Shown here: positions 61,754-64,000 of the stretch, piece by piece
Layout: every line of letters begins with the position of its first letter
How positions within the stretch are numbered: the stretch's first letter is position 1
Source: Acidimicrobiaceae bacterium
GTDB taxonomy: Bacteria > Actinomycetota > Acidimicrobiia > Acidimicrobiales > RAAP-2
Reading direction: 5' to 3'
Assembly (NCBI GenBank): GCA_003164095.1
Contig: PLRX01000128.1
Span: 56,875-120,874 of the forward strand
DNA: 64,000 bases
The notes under the pieces: generated by a model
What the model saw: the letters and a program-made list of their open reading frames with translations, nothing else
What the model was told of the DNA's origin: nothing
Database searches by the model: none
Made by a program: the position numbers and the translations under genes

Positions 61754-62425
61754 ATGCGCATCCTGGTAGTCGACGACGATCCTGCGGTCAGCGGGGCCCT
61801 GCAGCGGGCGCTCCGCCTGGACGGCTACGAGGTCACCCTGGCGGGCGACGGGCCCCAGGCCCTCGAGGAGTTGGCCATCCGTCCGCCGGATGCCGTCATC
61901 CTCGACATCGGCCTGCCCACCATCGACGGTCTCGACGTCTGCCGGCGCATGCGGGCCGCCAGTGACGACACCCCCGTCCTGATGCTGACCGCGCGCGATG
62001 CCATCGAGGACCGCGTCCAGGGCCTCGACGCCGGCGCCGACGACTACGTGGTCAAGCCCTTCGCCCTGGCCGAGCTGCTGGCCCGCCTCCGCGCCCTGCT
62101 GCGGCGGCGCCCCGAGGACCCGGGCGAGACGCTGACCTTCATGGATCTGAGCCTCGACCCGGTCACGCGCGAAGCGCGCCGTGGCGACCGGTCGTTCACG
62201 GTCACCCGGATCGAGTTCGACCTGCTGGAGCTGCTGCTGCGGCACCCGCGCCAGGTCCTCACCCGCGAGCTGATCCTCGACCGGGTGTGGGGCTACACCT
62301 TCGACTCCGGCACCAACTCGCTGGCCGTCTACGTCGGCTACCTGCGTCGCAAGACGGAGGAGAACGGCGAGCCCCGCCTCATCCACACGGCACGGGGGGT
62401 CGGCTATGTCCTCCGTGAGCCCTGA
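61754..62425 (+). CDS. OmpR-family response regulator (MprA-like)
   Basis: [19 protein letters not shown] receiver; C-terminal winged helix [31 protein letters not shown]. Confidence 0.94.
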   Translation: MRILVVDDDPAVSGALQRALRLDGYEVTLAGDGPQALEELAIRPPDAVILDIGLPTIDGLDVCRRMRAASDDTPVLMLTARDAIEDRVQGLDAGADDYVVKPFALAELLARLRALLRRRPEDPGETLTFMDLSLDPVTREARRGDRSFTVTRIEFDLLELLLRHPRQVLTRELILDRVWGYTFDSGTNSLAVYVGYLRRKTEENGEPRLIHTARGVGYVLREP

Positions 62426-62446
62426 CCTGACGGACGGCGCACGAAG

Positions 62447-63859
62447 GTGACGTTCCGCACCCGCCTCGTGCTGGTCGCGACCGGTGCGGTGCTGGTCGTG
62501 GTGCTGCTCGGCTCGGTAGCCACGTACGCCGTGGCCTACAACTCACTGGTCGGCTCCCTCGACACCACGCTCGAACAGAACGCCCGCAGCCTGATCGCCG
62601 GCAACGCCGAGGGTGTGGTGCCCAAGATCGAGAACACCTGCGGCCGTGCCGCCGGCTACTGCTCACAGGTGGTCTGGGCCGATGGCCACGTGAACCCCGG
62701 CGACCCGCAAGCCCTGGCCATCACCCCGGTGACGGCCGCCCTGGCCGGGAGCCTCGGCAACGGCACCCCGCAGCTGTTCACGACCCACGTCGACGGCATC
62801 TCTGTCCGCGAGATCGTCTATCCGCTGGGCAGCAACTACCGGTACAACAACGTCACGTCGCCGGGAGCCCTCGTCATGCCCTATGGGGGAGCGCTGCAGC
62901 TCACGCTCCCCCTGGCCGGCGTCCACGAGGGGCTCCACCACCTGGCCGTCGCCCTGTGGCTGATCATCCTCATCGGGGTGGGCTTCGCCGTCCTCCTCGG
63001 CCTCGGGGTCGGCCGGGCCGTCCTGCGCCCGCTGGACGAGCTGACCCACTCCGTCGAGGACCTGGCGCGCACGACCGACGTGTCCCAGCAGCTCGACCCC
63101 GGCGGTCCCGACGAGCTCGGCCGGCTGCGTCGTGCCTTCAACCGGCTACTGGCGGCCCTCGACGCATCCCGCGAGAGCCAGCGCCAGCTGGTCCTCGACG
63201 CCTCCCACGAGCTGCGCACCCCGCTCACCAGCCTGCGCACCAACATGGAGGTGGCGCGCCAGATGGAGAAGCTCGCCCCCGAGGACCGCGACGTCCTCAT
63301 CAACGACGTCCTCACCCAGCTCGACGAGCTGACGTCGTTGGTGGCCGACATGGCGGAGCTGGCCCGTGGCGACCTGCCCCAGGTCACCAAGGGCCCGTTG
63401 CGCTTCGACGAGCTGGTGCTCGGGGCCGTCGAGGCCGCCACCACCCACGGCCGCAGCCGCGGGGTGACGTTCGCCACCTCGATGTCCCCCAGCTGGATCT
63501 CCGGCTCGACGCACCGCATCGAGCGGGCGGTCAACAACCTGCTCGACAACGCCGTCAAGTACAGCCCCGACGGAAGTGTCGTCGAGGTGGCTTGTGGCGA
63601 CGGCGTCCTGGTCGTCCGGGACCACGGCCCGGGTGTGGCCGATGCCGACATCGACCACATCTTCGACCGCTTCTACCGTGCCCCCGAGGCCCGCAGCCGG
63701 CCCGGATCGGGCCTGGGCCTCGCCATCGTGGCCCAGGTGGCCCTGGACGAGGGTGGGCGGGTCAGCGTGTACCACGCCCCGGGTGGCGGCGCCCTCTTCC
63801 AACTGGCCTTCCCCACGGTCACCGCGCCGCACCCCTCCGGGTCCGCCGGCCCCGACTGA
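62447..63859 (+). CDS. HAMP-domain sensor histidine kinase (MprB-like)
   Basis: DASHELRTPLTSLRTNMEV H-box, NLLDNAVKYSPDG N-box, RSRPGSGLGLAIV G-box. Confidence 0.95.
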   Translation: MTFRTRLVLVATGAVLVVVLLGSVATYAVAYNSLVGSLDTTLEQNARSLIAGNAEGVVPKIENTCGRAAGYCSQVVWADGHVNPGDPQALAITPVTAALAGSLGNGTPQLFTTHVDGISVREIVYPLGSNYRYNNVTSPGALVMPYGGALQLTLPLAGVHEGLHHLAVALWLIILIGVGFAVLLGLGVGRAVLRPLDELTHSVEDLARTTDVSQQLDPGGPDELGRLRRAFNRLLAALDASRESQRQLVLDASHELRTPLTSLRTNMEVARQMEKLAPEDRDVLINDVLTQLDELTSLVADMAELARGDLPQVTKGPLRFDELVLGAVEAATTHGRSRGVTFATSMSPSWISGSTHRIERAVNNLLDNAVKYSPDGSVVEVACGDGVLVVRDHGPGVADADIDHIFDRFYRAPEARSRPGSGLGLAIVAQVALDEGGRVSVYHAPGGGALFQLAFPTVTAPHPSGSAGPD

Positions 63860-63932
63860 GCCGGCCGCCCGGGCCGGTGCGATCCAGGCCCTTTGGCGTC
63901 AAATGCCCAGGTCGACTAGGGTTCCACCCGAC

Positions 63933-64000
63933 ATGGGATCTCTGATCAAGAAGCGCCGCAAGCGCATGCGCAAGAAGAAGCACAAGAAGATGCTGAAGCG
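63933..64000 (+). CDS. AURKAIP1/COX24 domain protein (bS22-like small basic protein), truncated by window edge
   Basis: MGSLIKKRRKRMRKKKHKKMLK... is characteristic of this small basic family. Confidence 0.85.
   Translation, partial: MGSLIKKRRKRMRKKKHKKMLK

Overview
High-GC actinobacterial chromosomal segment, densely coding. An Acidimicrobiia-like origin is inference from gene order and families; no search was run. Core backbone: glmU-like / prs / rplY / pth / mfd / SurA-like PPIase / TP-methylase-mazG / eno / ftsB(divIC)-like / DUF501 / ppx on the minus strand, plus typA, an MprAB-like two-component system, tRNA-Gln(TTG) and the start of an AURKAIP1/COX24 (bS22-like) gene at the right edge. 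Accessory content: aldolase/amidohydrolase pair, P450, carboxylesterase, NlpC/P60 protein, a surface-glycan cluster (~17.7-27.2 kb) with a 1102-aa three-domain glycosyltransferase, and an acyl-CoA carboxylase/AtuA/acyl-CoA dehydrogenase operon. The most interesting locus is 48256-59472, a tightly packed three-gene operon. It encodes two proteins with class III (type IV) prepilin signals, one fused to a predicted Cys-stapled beta-propeller, and a 2459-aa PilX-like protein carrying 15 fibronectin-III-like repeats, nearly all with a Cys pair. I propose it is a minor-pilin/tip-adhesin system. Other notable points: a tRNA with a UAA (Leu) anticodon but no class II variable arm, a histone-H1-like basic tail on the FtsB/DivIC protein, a GlmU-like protein lacking the acetyltransferase core, a frameshifted SulP permease remnant, and a shared TM/coiled-coil/HTCLGGV module in adjacent genes.
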